Shown here one piece after another: positions 1-7,185 of a DNA stretch of 7,946 bases; the first letter of the stretch is position 1, and each line of letters starts with the position of its first letter. This DNA is from Flavobacteriaceae bacterium (GTDB lineage: Bacteria; Bacteroidota; Bacteroidia; Flavobacteriales; Flavobacteriaceae). The stretch spans positions 1-7,946 of the forward strand of contig JABJFE010000086.1 of assembly GCA_018662905.1 (NCBI GenBank). Direction: 5' to 3'. The notes below the pieces were generated by a model. The model did not search any database. It saw nothing but the letters and a program-made list of their open reading frames with translations, and was not told the DNA's origin. Both the position numbers and the translations under genes were made by a program.

Positions 1-1
1 A

Positions 2-1729
2 TTAAAAAATGATATACAATCTAAAGTAAGATCAGATTTAGATCAACAACAAAGAGAATATTTTTTACACCAGCAGCTTAAGACAATTCAAGAAGAATTA
101 GGTGGTGTTTCCTACGACGAAGAAGTAAATGAAATGAGGGTCAAGTCCACTAAAAAAAAGTGGTCAAAAGATATCAATGAACACTTTAAAAAAGAACTGT
201 CTAAGCTTCAGAGAATGAATCCTCAAGTTGCTGAGTATTCCATTCAAAGAAATTATTTAGATACTTATCTAGAACTTCCTTGGAACGAGTTTTCAATGGA
301 TAATTTTGATTTGAAAAGAGCAACTAAAATTTTAGATAGAGATCACTACGGATTGAATGATGTTAAAAAAAGAATTATTGAGCATATCGCAGTTTTAAAA
401 TTAAGAAACGATATGAAATCTCCAATTCTTTGTTTTAATGGTCCTCCTGGAGTTGGTAAAACATCATTAGGTAAATCAATAGCTGAGGCTTTAGGAAGAG
501 AATATGTAAGAATTTCCTTAGGTGGTCTTAGAGACGAGTCCGAAATAAGAGGGCATAGAAAAACTTATATTGGCGCAATGCCTGGAAGAATAATTCAAAG
601 TTTAAAAAAAGCAAAAACCTCAAATCCAGTATTTGTTTTAGATGAAATTGATAAACTTTCAGTTGGAAATCAAGGAGATCCTTCCTCAGCAATGTTAGAG
701 GTTTTAGACCCTGAACAAAATACTTCTTTTTATGATAATTTTATTGAATCAGGATTTGATTTGTCTAAAGTTATGTTTATCGCTACATCAAATAACATTG
801 CTAATGTACAGCCTGCGCTAAGAGATAGAATGGAGATAGTACATGTGTCTGGTTATACAATTGAAGAAAAATATCAAATTGCAAAAAAACATTTAATTCC
901 AAAACAAATTAAAGAACATGGTTTATCAAAAAATATCATAAAAATTAATAAGCCAACATCTGAAAAAATAATTGAGGGTTATACCAGAGAATCTGGGGTA
1001 AGAGGTTTGGAAAAACAAATTGCAAAAATAATTAGAAATGTAGCTAAGTGTATTGCAATGGATGAGGAATATTCCTCTGATTTAAATTTAGAGGATGTTA
1101 ATAAAATTTTAGGTGTATCAATTTCTAAAGATCAATATGAAAATAATGAAGTGGCAGGAGTTGTAACTGGTTTGGCTTGGACTCAATTTGGTGGAGATAT
1201 TTTATTTATAGAATCAGCCCTTTCTAAAGGTAAAGGAAATTTATCTATTACTGGTAATTTGGGTAAAGTAATGAAAGAATCTGCTACAATAGCTTTGGAA
1301 TATATTAAGTCCAACGCTGACGATTTGTCCATAAAACTAGAAACATTAACTAAGCACAACATACATATTCATGTTCCAGAGGGCGCAACTCCTAAAGACG
1401 GCCCTAGCGCTGGTATTACAATGTTAACTTCACTGGTTTCACTATTGACACAAAAAAGAGTAAAATCAAAACTAGCCATGACCGGAGAAATTACTCTTAG
1501 AGGAAAGGTCTTGCCAGTAGGTGGTATTAAAGAAAAAATATTAGCTGCTAAGAGAGCAAAAATTAAAGAAATTATTTTGTGTCAGGATAATAAGAAAAAT
1601 ATTGATGAAATCGATTCTAGTTATTTAAAAGGATTAAATTTTCATTATGTTTCAAATATGAAACAAGTTTTAGATATTGCAATTACAAATCAAAATGTAA
1701 AGAATTATAAAAATTTAAATGTCAAATAA
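2..1729 (+). CDS. lon: ATP-dependent protease Lon (LonA, endopeptidase La), 5'-truncated by window edge
   Basis: Cytoplasmic AAA+ serine protease that unfolds and degrades misfolded and regulatory proteins. The frame is open from base 2, so the ATG at 134 is an internal Met: the 44 codons before it encode the Lon helical segment 'QREYFLHQQLKTIQEELG'. Of the fragment's 575 residues (about 800 are usual for the family), the substrate-binding N-domain is mostly outside the window. Visible in order (fragment numbering): 'LELPW' 90-94; Walker A GPPGVGKT 147-154; Walker B with D214/E215; sensor 1 'ATSNN' 261-265; arginine-finger region 'LRDRME' near 273-278; sensor 2 'SGVRGLEK' with R334; protease domain from about 384, with catalytic Ser469 in 'GPSAG' and Lys510 in 'GGIKEK'. 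All catalytic residues are intact, so an active enzyme is inferred. The 3' end overlaps cmk by 11 bp, suggesting one transcript. Family assignment is very secure. Confidence 0.97.
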   Translation, partial: LKNDIQSKVRSDLDQQQREYFLHQQLKTIQEELGGVSYDEEVNEMRVKSTKKKWSKDINEHFKKELSKLQRMNPQVAEYSIQRNYLDTYLELPWNEFSMDNFDLKRATKILDRDHYGLNDVKKRIIEHIAVLKLRNDMKSPILCFNGPPGVGKTSLGKSIAEALGREYVRISLGGLRDESEIRGHRKTYIGAMPGRIIQSLKKAKTSNPVFVLDEIDKLSVGNQGDPSSAMLEVLDPEQNTSFYDNFIESGFDLSKVMFIATSNNIANVQPALRDRMEIVHVSGYTIEEKYQIAKKHLIPKQIKEHGLSKNIIKINKPTSEKIIEGYTRESGVRGLEKQIAKIIRNVAKCIAMDEEYSSDLNLEDVNKILGVSISKDQYENNEVAGVVTGLAWTQFGGDILFIESALSKGKGNLSITGNLGKVMKESATIALEYIKSNADDLSIKLETLTKHNIHIHVPEGATPKDGPSAGITMLTSLVSLLTQKRVKSKLAMTGEITLRGKVLPVGGIKEKILAAKRAKIKEIILCQDNKKNIDEIDSSYLKGLNFHYVSNMKQVLDIAITNQNVKNYKNLNVK

Positions 1730-2417
1730 GATTATAATAGCAATTGATGGCACCTCATCAACTGGTAAAAGTACTTTAGCCAAGAGAATATCTAAACAAT
1801 TAAACTATTTATATATTGACTCTGGAGCTATGTACAGAGCACTAACTTATTATGCTATTAAACGTAAATTTATTTCTAATTCTCATTTTGATAAAACTAA
1901 GTTGATTGCAGATATTCCAAACATAAATATTGATTTTAGAAATAATTTAACAAATAATAATCTTGAAGTTCATTTAAATGGAATTTCATACGAAAATAAA
2001 ATCAGATCTCTTGAGGTTTCTAATTTAGTTAGTGAAATTGCAACTGTAGATGAGTTAAGAAAACAAATGGTTCTTGTTCAACATGCTCTTGGTTTAAATA
2101 AAGGTGTAATAATGGATGGGCGTGATATAGGAACAGTTGTTTTTCCAAATGCTGAATTGAAATTTTATTTAGAAGCGACAACAGAACTAAGAGCTAAAAG
2201 ACGTTATGACGAACTACTTTTAACTGATAAAAACATTACCTATGATGAGGTTTTAGATAATATAAAACTTAGAGATAATCAAGATACTACAAGAGAACAT
2301 TCACCATTAAAGAAAGCTAATGACGCTGTGCTTATTAATACAGATAATTTAACCTTAGATGAACTTGAATCTAAATTACTTTCATATATAAATCCATTAA
2401 TTACAAAAAATTTATAG
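1719..2417 (+). CDS. cmk: Cytidylate kinase ((d)CMP kinase)
   Basis: Transfers phosphate from ATP to CMP or dCMP, feeding CTP and dCTP pools in the cytoplasm. The 232-residue length is normal for the family (about 225-235). Visible motifs: P-loop 'GTSSTGKS' 11-18; CMP-binding 'DSGAMYRA' 34-41; 'DGRDIGTVVFP' 133-143; lid region around 'RRYDEL' 161-166; and the C-terminal signature running from R185-D186 through R192 and 'SPL' 195-197 to 'NDAVLINTDN' 201-210. The SSTGKS form of the P-loop, rather than SGAGKG of proteobacterial Cmk, is typical of Bacteroidetes. The ATG at 1719 puts the P-loop at the expected distance from the N-terminus and overlaps the end of lon by 11 bp. No Shine-Dalgarno sequence precedes it, so translation may depend on coupling to lon or on the A/T-rich context. 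An AU-rich hairpin begins inside the last codons. Confidence 0.96.
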   Translation: MSNKIIIAIDGTSSTGKSTLAKRISKQLNYLYIDSGAMYRALTYYAIKRKFISNSHFDKTKLIADIPNINIDFRNNLTNNNLEVHLNGISYENKIRSLEVSNLVSEIATVDELRKQMVLVQHALGLNKGVIMDGRDIGTVVFPNAELKFYLEATTELRAKRRYDELLLTDKNITYDEVLDNIKLRDNQDTTREHSPLKKANDAVLINTDNLTLDELESKLLSYINPLITKNL

Positions 2418-2450
2418 ATAATTTGTTTTATCTATAAATAGAGTTTATTT
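2410..2450 (+). terminator. Possible weak intrinsic terminator at the end of cmk (hairpin 1)
   Basis: A perfect 12-bp inverted repeat (2410-2421 with 2428-2439) closes a 6-nt loop, TTTGTT, and spans the cmk stop codon. A T-rich stretch follows at 2444-2451. The stem has a single G-C pair and the T-rich stretch starts 4 nt after it, so as a terminator it would be weak. It could instead be the first element of the rpsA leader or a 3' stabilising structure for the lon-cmk mRNA. Confidence 0.4.
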
Positions 2451-2453
2451 TCG
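2422..2453 (+). promoter_or_regulatory. Candidate Bacteroidetes-type promoter for rpsA
   Basis: TTTG at 2422-2425 and TATTTTCG at 2446-2453 are 20 bp apart. This approximates the Bacteroidetes primary sigma pattern (TTTG near -33, TAnnTTTG near -7) with one mismatch in the -7 box. Transcription would begin at about 2458-2461, at the foot of the second hairpin. In such AT-rich DNA this match could arise by chance, and the -33 box falls in the loop of hairpin 1. rpsA could also be read through from lon-cmk. Confidence 0.22.
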
Positions 2454-2457
2454 CAAT

Positions 2458-2545
2458 CCTTTTAATAGGTTTATATAGATATTTAAAAGGTTTTATAAAT
2501 ATTAATTCTTCTAATTTATTCCTTCATTCTATAGATAAATTAGAA
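2458..2545 (+). promoter_or_regulatory. Structured 5' leader of rpsA with two AU-rich hairpins
   Basis: The 143-bp spacer between cmk and rpsA holds two further inverted repeats after the hairpin at the cmk stop. Hairpin 2 pairs 2458-2465 (CCTTTTAA) with 2483-2490 (TTAAAAGG) around a 17-nt loop and is followed by TTTTAT. Hairpin 3 pairs 11 bp, 2509-2519 with 2535-2545, around a 15-nt loop and ends 15 nt before the rpsA ATG. The spacers between hairpins 1-2 and 2-3 are both 18 nt. No ribosome-binding sequence is present. In E. coli, S1 represses its own mRNA through a leader of three hairpins that lacks a strong Shine-Dalgarno; a similar arrangement is inferred here. Hairpin 2 could alternatively be a weak terminator. 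Confidence 0.4.
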
Positions 2546-2560
2546 TACAAATTTTACGGT

Positions 2561-4537
2561 ATGTCAGAAGAAAAAAAAGACAGTAAACCAAAAAAAGCTG
2601 TTAAAAAAACTACCAAAGCTGAGAAAATTAAAGCTCCTACAAAACCCACAAAGAAAGTAAAAGTTAAAAAAGAAATTGTTGAAGTTGTTGAAACTTTAGC
2701 TAACGAGGTTGTTGAAGTTGTTGAAACTTTAGATAACGAGGTTATTGAAAATCAAACTGAAGAAACGTTAGTTGAAGAGCCTTCAGCTGAAGAATTTTTA
2801 AAAGATTTTGACTGGAATTTGTTTGAGGAAGGAATAGAAACTATAAAAGACGATAAACTTTCTGAGTTCGAAAAATTAGTTGAAGAAAATTTTGTTGACA
2901 CATATAATGAAAGTGTAATTGAAGGTACTATAATTAGTTTAACCGACAGAGAGGCTATTATAGATATTAATGCCAAATCTGAAGGGGTCATTTCTTTAAA
3001 CGAATTTAGATATAACCCTGACTTAAAAGTTGGTGATAAAGTTGAAGTTTTAGTTGATATTCAAGAGGATAAAACAGGTCAATTAGTTCTTTCACATAGA
3101 AAAGCAAGAACTATAAAAGCTTGGGATAGAGTTAATGATGCTCACGATCAATCTACTGTTGTTACTGGTTTTGTTAAATGTAGAACTAAAGGGGGAATGA
3201 TTGTCGATGTTTTTGGTCTAGAAGCTTTCCTTCCAGGATCACAAATTGATGTTAAACCAATTAGAGATTATGATCAATACGTTAACAAAAACATGGAATT
3301 TAAAGTTGTAAAAATAAACCATGAGTTTAAAAATGTTGTTGTTTCTCATAAAGCATTAATTGAAGCAGATATAGAACTTCAAAAGAAAGAAATTATAGGT
3401 CAATTAGAAAAAGGTCAAGTACTTGAAGGAACTGTAAAAAATATAACTACTTACGGAGTATTTATTGATTTAGGTGGTGTAGATGGTTTAATTCATATTA
3501 CTGATTTGTCCTGGAATAGAATTAATCATCCTAGCGAAATACTTGAACTAGATCAAAAGTTAAATGTCGTTATATTAGATTTTGATGATGACAAGTCTAG
3601 AATTCAACTTGGTGTTAAGCAACTAAGTGCTCATCCTTGGGAATCTTTAGATGAAAAGCTAAAAGAAGGTGATAAAGTTAAAGGTAAGGTTTCAGTTCTT
3701 GCTGATTACGGAGCTTTTGTTGAAGTTGTTGATGGAGTTGAAGGTTTAGTACATGTTTCTGAAATGTCTTGGTCAACTCATTTGCGTTCAGCTCAAGATT
3801 TTGTTAAAGTTGGTGATGAAGTTGAAGCAGTTGTTTTAACCTTAGACAGAGAAGAAAGGAAAATGTCCTTAGGAATTAAACAGCTTAGTTCTGATCCATG
3901 GACAGATATTACTAAAAAATATCCTGTAGGTTCTAAGCATTCCGGAATAGTTAGAAATTTCACAAATTTTGGAATTTTTGTAGAACTTGAAGAGGGAATC
4001 GATGGATTAGTATATATCTCAGACTTATCTTGGACTGTAAAAGTTAAACATCCTTCTGAATTATTTACAGCTGGAGATAACATTGATGTTATTGTTTTAG
4101 AATTAGATTCAGAAGCTAGAAAGTTAAGTTTAGGTCACAAGCAAACGATGGATAATCCTTGGGATGCTTATGATAAAACTTTTGCTGAAGGAACTTCTCA
4201 CAATGCAACAATTTCTGACTCAAATGACAAAGGTGCTACCATTATTTTTAATGATGATATAACAGCATTTGTTCCCAACAGACATTTAATTAAAGAAGAT
4301 GGTAATAAGTTAAAGAAAGGTGATACTTCAGATTTTAAAGTTATTGAATATAATAAAGACTTTAAAAGAGTTGTAATGTCTCACACTGTTTTGTTTAATG
4401 ATCAAGAAAAGAAAAACGTTAAAGAATCTTTGAAAAAAGTTAATGTAAAAGAATCTGATAAATCAACTTTAGGAGATTTAGATGTTTTAGCTGACTTGAA
4501 AAAGAAAATGGTTGATGATGAGAAAAAGAAAAAATAA
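2561..4537 (+). CDS. rpsA: 30S ribosomal protein S1 (bS1)
   Basis: RNA-binding protein of the small subunit that recruits and unfolds mRNA at initiation. At 658 residues it is about 100 longer than E. coli S1 (557). A low-complexity N-terminal extension (1-about 115) starts with a lysine-rich part (16 Lys in the first 37 residues) and turns glutamate-rich, with a duplicated 11-residue unit at 38-59. Six S1 (OB-fold) domains follow: about 118-182, 198-263, 286-354, 371-439, 456-526 and 543-608. Domains 3-5 are the most canonical, each with 'YG/FG..V/F...G.(D/E)GL(I/V)(H/Y)(I/V)(S/T)(D/E)(L/M)SW'; domain 6 is divergent. The tail (609-658) is basic and matches the Bacteroidetes form. The ATG at 2561 is the only sensible start and has no Shine-Dalgarno before it. 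The upstream spacer carries hairpins that may mediate autoregulation. A strong terminator follows. Confidence 0.96.
   Translation: MSEEKKDSKPKKAVKKTTKAEKIKAPTKPTKKVKVKKEIVEVVETLANEVVEVVETLDNEVIENQTEETLVEEPSAEEFLKDFDWNLFEEGIETIKDDKLSEFEKLVEENFVDTYNESVIEGTIISLTDREAIIDINAKSEGVISLNEFRYNPDLKVGDKVEVLVDIQEDKTGQLVLSHRKARTIKAWDRVNDAHDQSTVVTGFVKCRTKGGMIVDVFGLEAFLPGSQIDVKPIRDYDQYVNKNMEFKVVKINHEFKNVVVSHKALIEADIELQKKEIIGQLEKGQVLEGTVKNITTYGVFIDLGGVDGLIHITDLSWNRINHPSEILELDQKLNVVILDFDDDKSRIQLGVKQLSAHPWESLDEKLKEGDKVKGKVSVLADYGAFVEVVDGVEGLVHVSEMSWSTHLRSAQDFVKVGDEVEAVVLTLDREERKMSLGIKQLSSDPWTDITKKYPVGSKHSGIVRNFTNFGIFVELEEGIDGLVYISDLSWTVKVKHPSELFTAGDNIDVIVLELDSEARKLSLGHKQTMDNPWDAYDKTFAEGTSHNATISDSNDKGATIIFNDDITAFVPNRHLIKEDGNKLKKGDTSDFKVIEYNKDFKRVVMSHTVLFNDQEKKNVKESLKKVNVKESDKSTLGDLDVLADLKKKMVDDEKKKK
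2672..2737 (+). repeat. 33-bp tandem duplication inside rpsA
   Basis: Two adjacent 33-bp units, 2672-2704 and 2705-2737, match at 30 of 33 positions and encode EIVEVVETLAN and EVVEVVETLDN; a third partial unit (EVIE) follows to 2749. The repeat is in frame and lies in the acidic linker of the S1 N-terminal extension, outside the OB folds. The near identity at DNA level, including synonymous positions, points to a fairly recent slippage duplication. Confidence 0.85.
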
Positions 4538-4551
4538 TATTTCTTTAATAT

Positions 4552-4586
4552 AAAAAAAAGCATCTTATTTAGATGCTTTTTTTTTT
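4552..4586. terminator. Bidirectional intrinsic terminator between rpsA and leuB
   Basis: GCATCT (4560-4565) pairs with AGATGC (4571-4576) around the loop TATTT. The stem extends through eight A-T pairs (A-run 4552-4559, T-run 4577-4584), and the T-run continues to 4586. Read on the + strand it ends rpsA with a GC-containing stem and a 10-T tract. Read on the - strand the same structure ends leuB with an 8-T tract. The leuB stop codon (4585-4587) overlaps the end of the T-run. Convergent genes sharing one terminator explain why the spacer is only 47 bp. Confidence 0.92.
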
Positions 4587-5649
4587 ACGATAATATTTCT
4601 TTTACTAACCAATCTCCTATTTCACTTGTTTTGTAAGCTTTATTTCCGTCTGCTAAATCTTCAGTTACTATTGATTTTTCAAGTGACAATTCCACTACTT
4701 TTCTAATTAAATTAGCTTCATCTTTCAAACCGAAAGTATCTTCAAACATCATTGCTGCAGATAATATTGTAGCTAAGGGATTTGCTATGTTTTTTCCTGC
4801 TGCCTGTGGATAAGATCCGTGAATAGGTTCGTAGAGTGATGTTTTAAGGCCAACAGATGCTGAAGGCATTAAACCCATTGATCCTGAAATTACAGATGCT
4901 TCATCGGTAAGAATGTCACCAAATAAATTTTCCGTTATTAATACATCGTAAGAATTAGGCCATTGAACAAGTCTCATAGCTACCGCATCTACAAACTCAT
5001 AACTAACATTGACCTCAGGATAATCTTTCTCTAAAGATTGAACTGTTTCTCTCCAAAGTCTTGATGATTCCAGTACGTTAGCTTTATCAACACAGCATAA
5101 TCTTTTAGATCTTTTCATTGCTAATTCAAAACCTTTTATTGCCAATCTTTTTATTTCTTTTCTTGTATAAGTACAAGTGTCAAATGCTGTATTACCATTG
5201 TCTAATCTTCCTCTTTTTCCAAAATAAATACCACCAGTAAGTTCTCTTAAAAAAACTAAATCTGTTCCTTCAATCCTTTCCCTTTTTAGAGGAGATTTGT
5301 CTATTAAAGATGGAAATGTAAAAGTTGGTCTAACATTAGCAAATAATCCTAAATCTTTTCTCATTTTCAAAAGTCCTTGTTCTGGCCTTACTTTCGCACT
5401 TGGATCATTGTCAAATCTTGGATGTCCTATAGCTCCAAATAAAACAGCATCTGATTTTAAACAAATTTCATGTGTTTCTTTTGGATAAGGATCGCCTACA
5501 GCGTCGATAGCGGCTGCACCTGTTAATGCATGCATCCATTTAATATTGTGATTAAATTTTTTTGCAATTGCATCAGAAACTTTAACTGCTTGTTCAATTA
5601 CTTCAGGTCCTATTCCGTCACCAGGTAACAGGGCTATATTTAATTCCAT
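4585..5649 (-). CDS. leuB: 3-isopropylmalate dehydrogenase
   Basis: Oxidises and decarboxylates 3-isopropylmalate to 2-oxoisocaproate with NAD+, the third step of leucine synthesis; enzymes of this family can also turn 3-methylmalate into 2-oxobutyrate. The 354-residue length is normal (345-365). Visible: 'LLPGDGIGPEV' 7-17; substrate arginines R97 ('RKDLGLFANVRP'), R107 and R135 ('RELTGGIYFG'); Y142; K189 ('VDKANVL'); metal aspartates D221, D245 and D249 ('NLFGDILTDEAS'). The coenzyme loop reads 'HGSYPQAAGK' (277-286) where the common form is HGSAPDIAGK: Gln282 replaces the aspartate that in Thermus LeuB binds the adenosine ribose. I recall this variant from Bacteroidetes LeuB, so it is probably lineage-typical. 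It is the last gene of the operon, starts 5 bp after the preceding stop without a Shine-Dalgarno, and ends in the shared terminator. Confidence 0.96.
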   Translation of the reverse strand: MELNIALLPGDGIGPEVIEQAVKVSDAIAKKFNHNIKWMHALTGAAAIDAVGDPYPKETHEICLKSDAVLFGAIGHPRFDNDPSAKVRPEQGLLKMRKDLGLFANVRPTFTFPSLIDKSPLKRERIEGTDLVFLRELTGGIYFGKRGRLDNGNTAFDTCTYTRKEIKRLAIKGFELAMKRSKRLCCVDKANVLESSRLWRETVQSLEKDYPEVNVSYEFVDAVAMRLVQWPNSYDVLITENLFGDILTDEASVISGSMGLMPSASVGLKTSLYEPIHGSYPQAAGKNIANPLATILSAAMMFEDTFGLKDEANLIRKVVELSLEKSIVTEDLADGNKAYKTSEIGDWLVKEILS

Positions 5650-5654
5650 ATATT

Positions 5655-7175
5655 TTAATTTGAGATAATATTTAACATTTTTTCTGTTGATTTAATTGCT
5701 GAAACAGTTTGGTCTGAATCTAAACCTCTTGTTACAAATTCTTTATTATCATTTTTCCATGTAATAATTGTTTCGCACAATGCATCAGAATTACTACCAG
5801 GTGGAATAGTTACTGAATAATCAATTAAATCAGGAAGAATAAATTTGTTTTGAGAGTATATAGTTTTTATTGCATTAATAAAAGCATCAAATTGACCGTC
5901 TCCTGTTCCAGTTTCTAAAAATCTTTTACCATTAATTTTTATTTCAACTTTTGCAGACGGTTTTTCTCCTTTTTTATGATTTAATATATAGGATTCTATA
6001 ATTACTTTCTTTTTAAAATCTTCACTATTTATTATATCTGATATAATATAAGGAAGATCTTCAGCTGTAACCTTTTCTTTTTTATCACCAAGTTCAATTA
6101 TTCTATTGGTTACTTTTTTTATATTTTCATTGTTTAATGTTAAACCAAGTTCTAAAAGATTCTTTTTAATATTAGCTTTTCCTGAAGTTTTTCCCAGCGC
6201 ATATTTTCTTTTTCTTCCAAATCTTTCAGGAAGTAAATCATTATAATAAAGATTTTTTTTACTATCACCATCTGCGTGAATCCCGGCTGTTTGAGTAAAA
6301 ACATTTTCACCTACTATTGGTTTATTTGCTGGTATTCGAAATCCAGTAAATGCAGACACTAATCGACTAACTTTATATAAAGACTTTTCTTTTAAATTAA
6401 TCTTAATTTCAGGCAGAAAATCTCTTATTACCGCAGCGACACTCGCCATTGGCGCATTACCTGCTCTTTCACCCATTCCGTTTACAGTCAAGTGAAGACC
6501 TTGGCATCCAGCTTTTAATCCTTCTATCACATTTGAAACACTCAAATCATAATCATTGTGAGCGTGAAAATCAAAATGCATCTCAGGATATTTTTTAATT
6601 ATAGATGAAATATATTTAAATGTTTCGTTAGGACTAAGTATTCCAAGTGTATCAGGAAGTAAAATCCTTTTTACCGGTAATTTTTTAATAATATCTAAAT
6701 ATTCGAAAACAAAATCTTGAGAATTCCTCATTCCGTTACTCCAATCTTCTAAATAAACATTTGTAACGATTCCTTTTTTATCAGCTTCATTTATCGCATT
6801 GATTACAGATTTAAAATAATCTTTTGGTGTTTGCTTTATCTGATGAGTTAAATGATTTAAAGAGCCTTTAGTTAGAAGGTTTTGTACTTTAGCTCCAGAT
6901 CTTAAAAGCCATTCAAGCGAGATGTTATTATCAAGAAATGTAAGAATTTCTATTTTATTTAAATAGTTATTTTCTTTAGCCCACTCTGTGATTTTATTAA
7001 CAGCTTCAAATTCACCTTTAGATACTCTAGCTGAAGCCACTTCAATTCTATCAACTTTTAATTCGTCAATTAATAATTTGGCAATAGCTAATTTTTCAGA
7101 TGACGAAAAAGACATTCCTGAAGTTTGTTCACCATCTCTTAACGTAGTGTCCATTATTTCAACATGTCTAGTCAT
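5655..7175 (-). CDS. cimA: LeuA-family acyltransferase, likely (R)-citramalate synthase (often annotated 2-isopropylmalate synthase)
   Basis: Condenses acetyl-CoA with a 2-oxoacid; pyruvate, giving citramalate for isoleucine synthesis, is inferred. The protein has 506 residues: a TIM-barrel HMGL-like catalytic domain to about 270, a linker, then a LeuA-type allosteric domain from about 390. Visible: 'TLRDGEQT' 11-18 with R13 and metal ligand D14; 'FHAHNDYD' 203-210 with metal ligands H204 and H206; 'GERAGN' 235-240; H300 and Y310 in the linker. By eye-alignment to Leptospira interrogans CimA, from memory, the pyruvate-pocket residues Leu81, Leu104 and Tyr144 correspond to L78, L101 and Y141 here, all conserved, and long blocks such as 'NVYLEDWSNG' are shared. 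The C-terminal domain keeps 'GDGQFDAF' 425-432 and 'IPPGSNSDAL' 457-466, so feedback inhibition, probably by isoleucine, is expected. The alternative is a leucine-pathway LeuA paralogue. It lies 10 bp after leuD. Confidence 0.8.
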   Translation of the reverse strand: MTRHVEIMDTTLRDGEQTSGMSFSSSEKLAIAKLLIDELKVDRIEVASARVSKGEFEAVNKITEWAKENNYLNKIEILTFLDNNISLEWLLRSGAKVQNLLTKGSLNHLTHQIKQTPKDYFKSVINAINEADKKGIVTNVYLEDWSNGMRNSQDFVFEYLDIIKKLPVKRILLPDTLGILSPNETFKYISSIIKKYPEMHFDFHAHNDYDLSVSNVIEGLKAGCQGLHLTVNGMGERAGNAPMASVAAVIRDFLPEIKINLKEKSLYKVSRLVSAFTGFRIPANKPIVGENVFTQTAGIHADGDSKKNLYYNDLLPERFGRKRKYALGKTSGKANIKKNLLELGLTLNNENIKKVTNRIIELGDKKEKVTAEDLPYIISDIINSEDFKKKVIIESYILNHKKGEKPSAKVEIKINGKRFLETGTGDGQFDAFINAIKTIYSQNKFILPDLIDYSVTIPPGSNSDALCETIITWKNDNKEFVTRGLDSDQTVSAIKSTEKMLNIISN

Positions 7176-7185
7176 TTTTTAAAAA

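Noticed and set aside
134..136. ATG at 134 as the start of lon
   Set aside because: The same frame is open back to base 2 and encodes conserved Lon sequence ('QREYFLHQQLKTIQEELG'), so this Met is internal.
2561..2625. A-runs near the start of rpsA as programmed frameshift sites
   Set aside because: The zero frame runs uninterrupted through the whole S1 protein, and the runs simply encode lysines in an AT-rich gene.
2752..2991. 79-codon open frame on the - strand within rpsA
   Set aside because: Antisense to conserved S1 coding sequence, Ser-rich low-complexity product, no family recognised; a shadow frame.
3793..4083. 96-codon open frame on the - strand within rpsA
   Set aside because: Antisense to S1 domains 4-5, with no recognisable motif or start context; a shadow frame.
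5297..5488. 63-codon open frame on the + strand within leuB
   Set aside because: Lies opposite the conserved LeuB substrate-binding region and has no recognisable motif.
6988..7182. 64-codon open frame on the + strand at the 5' end of cimA
   Set aside because: Opposite the conserved TLRDGEQT-containing N-terminus; its hydrophobic look comes from the complementary codons.
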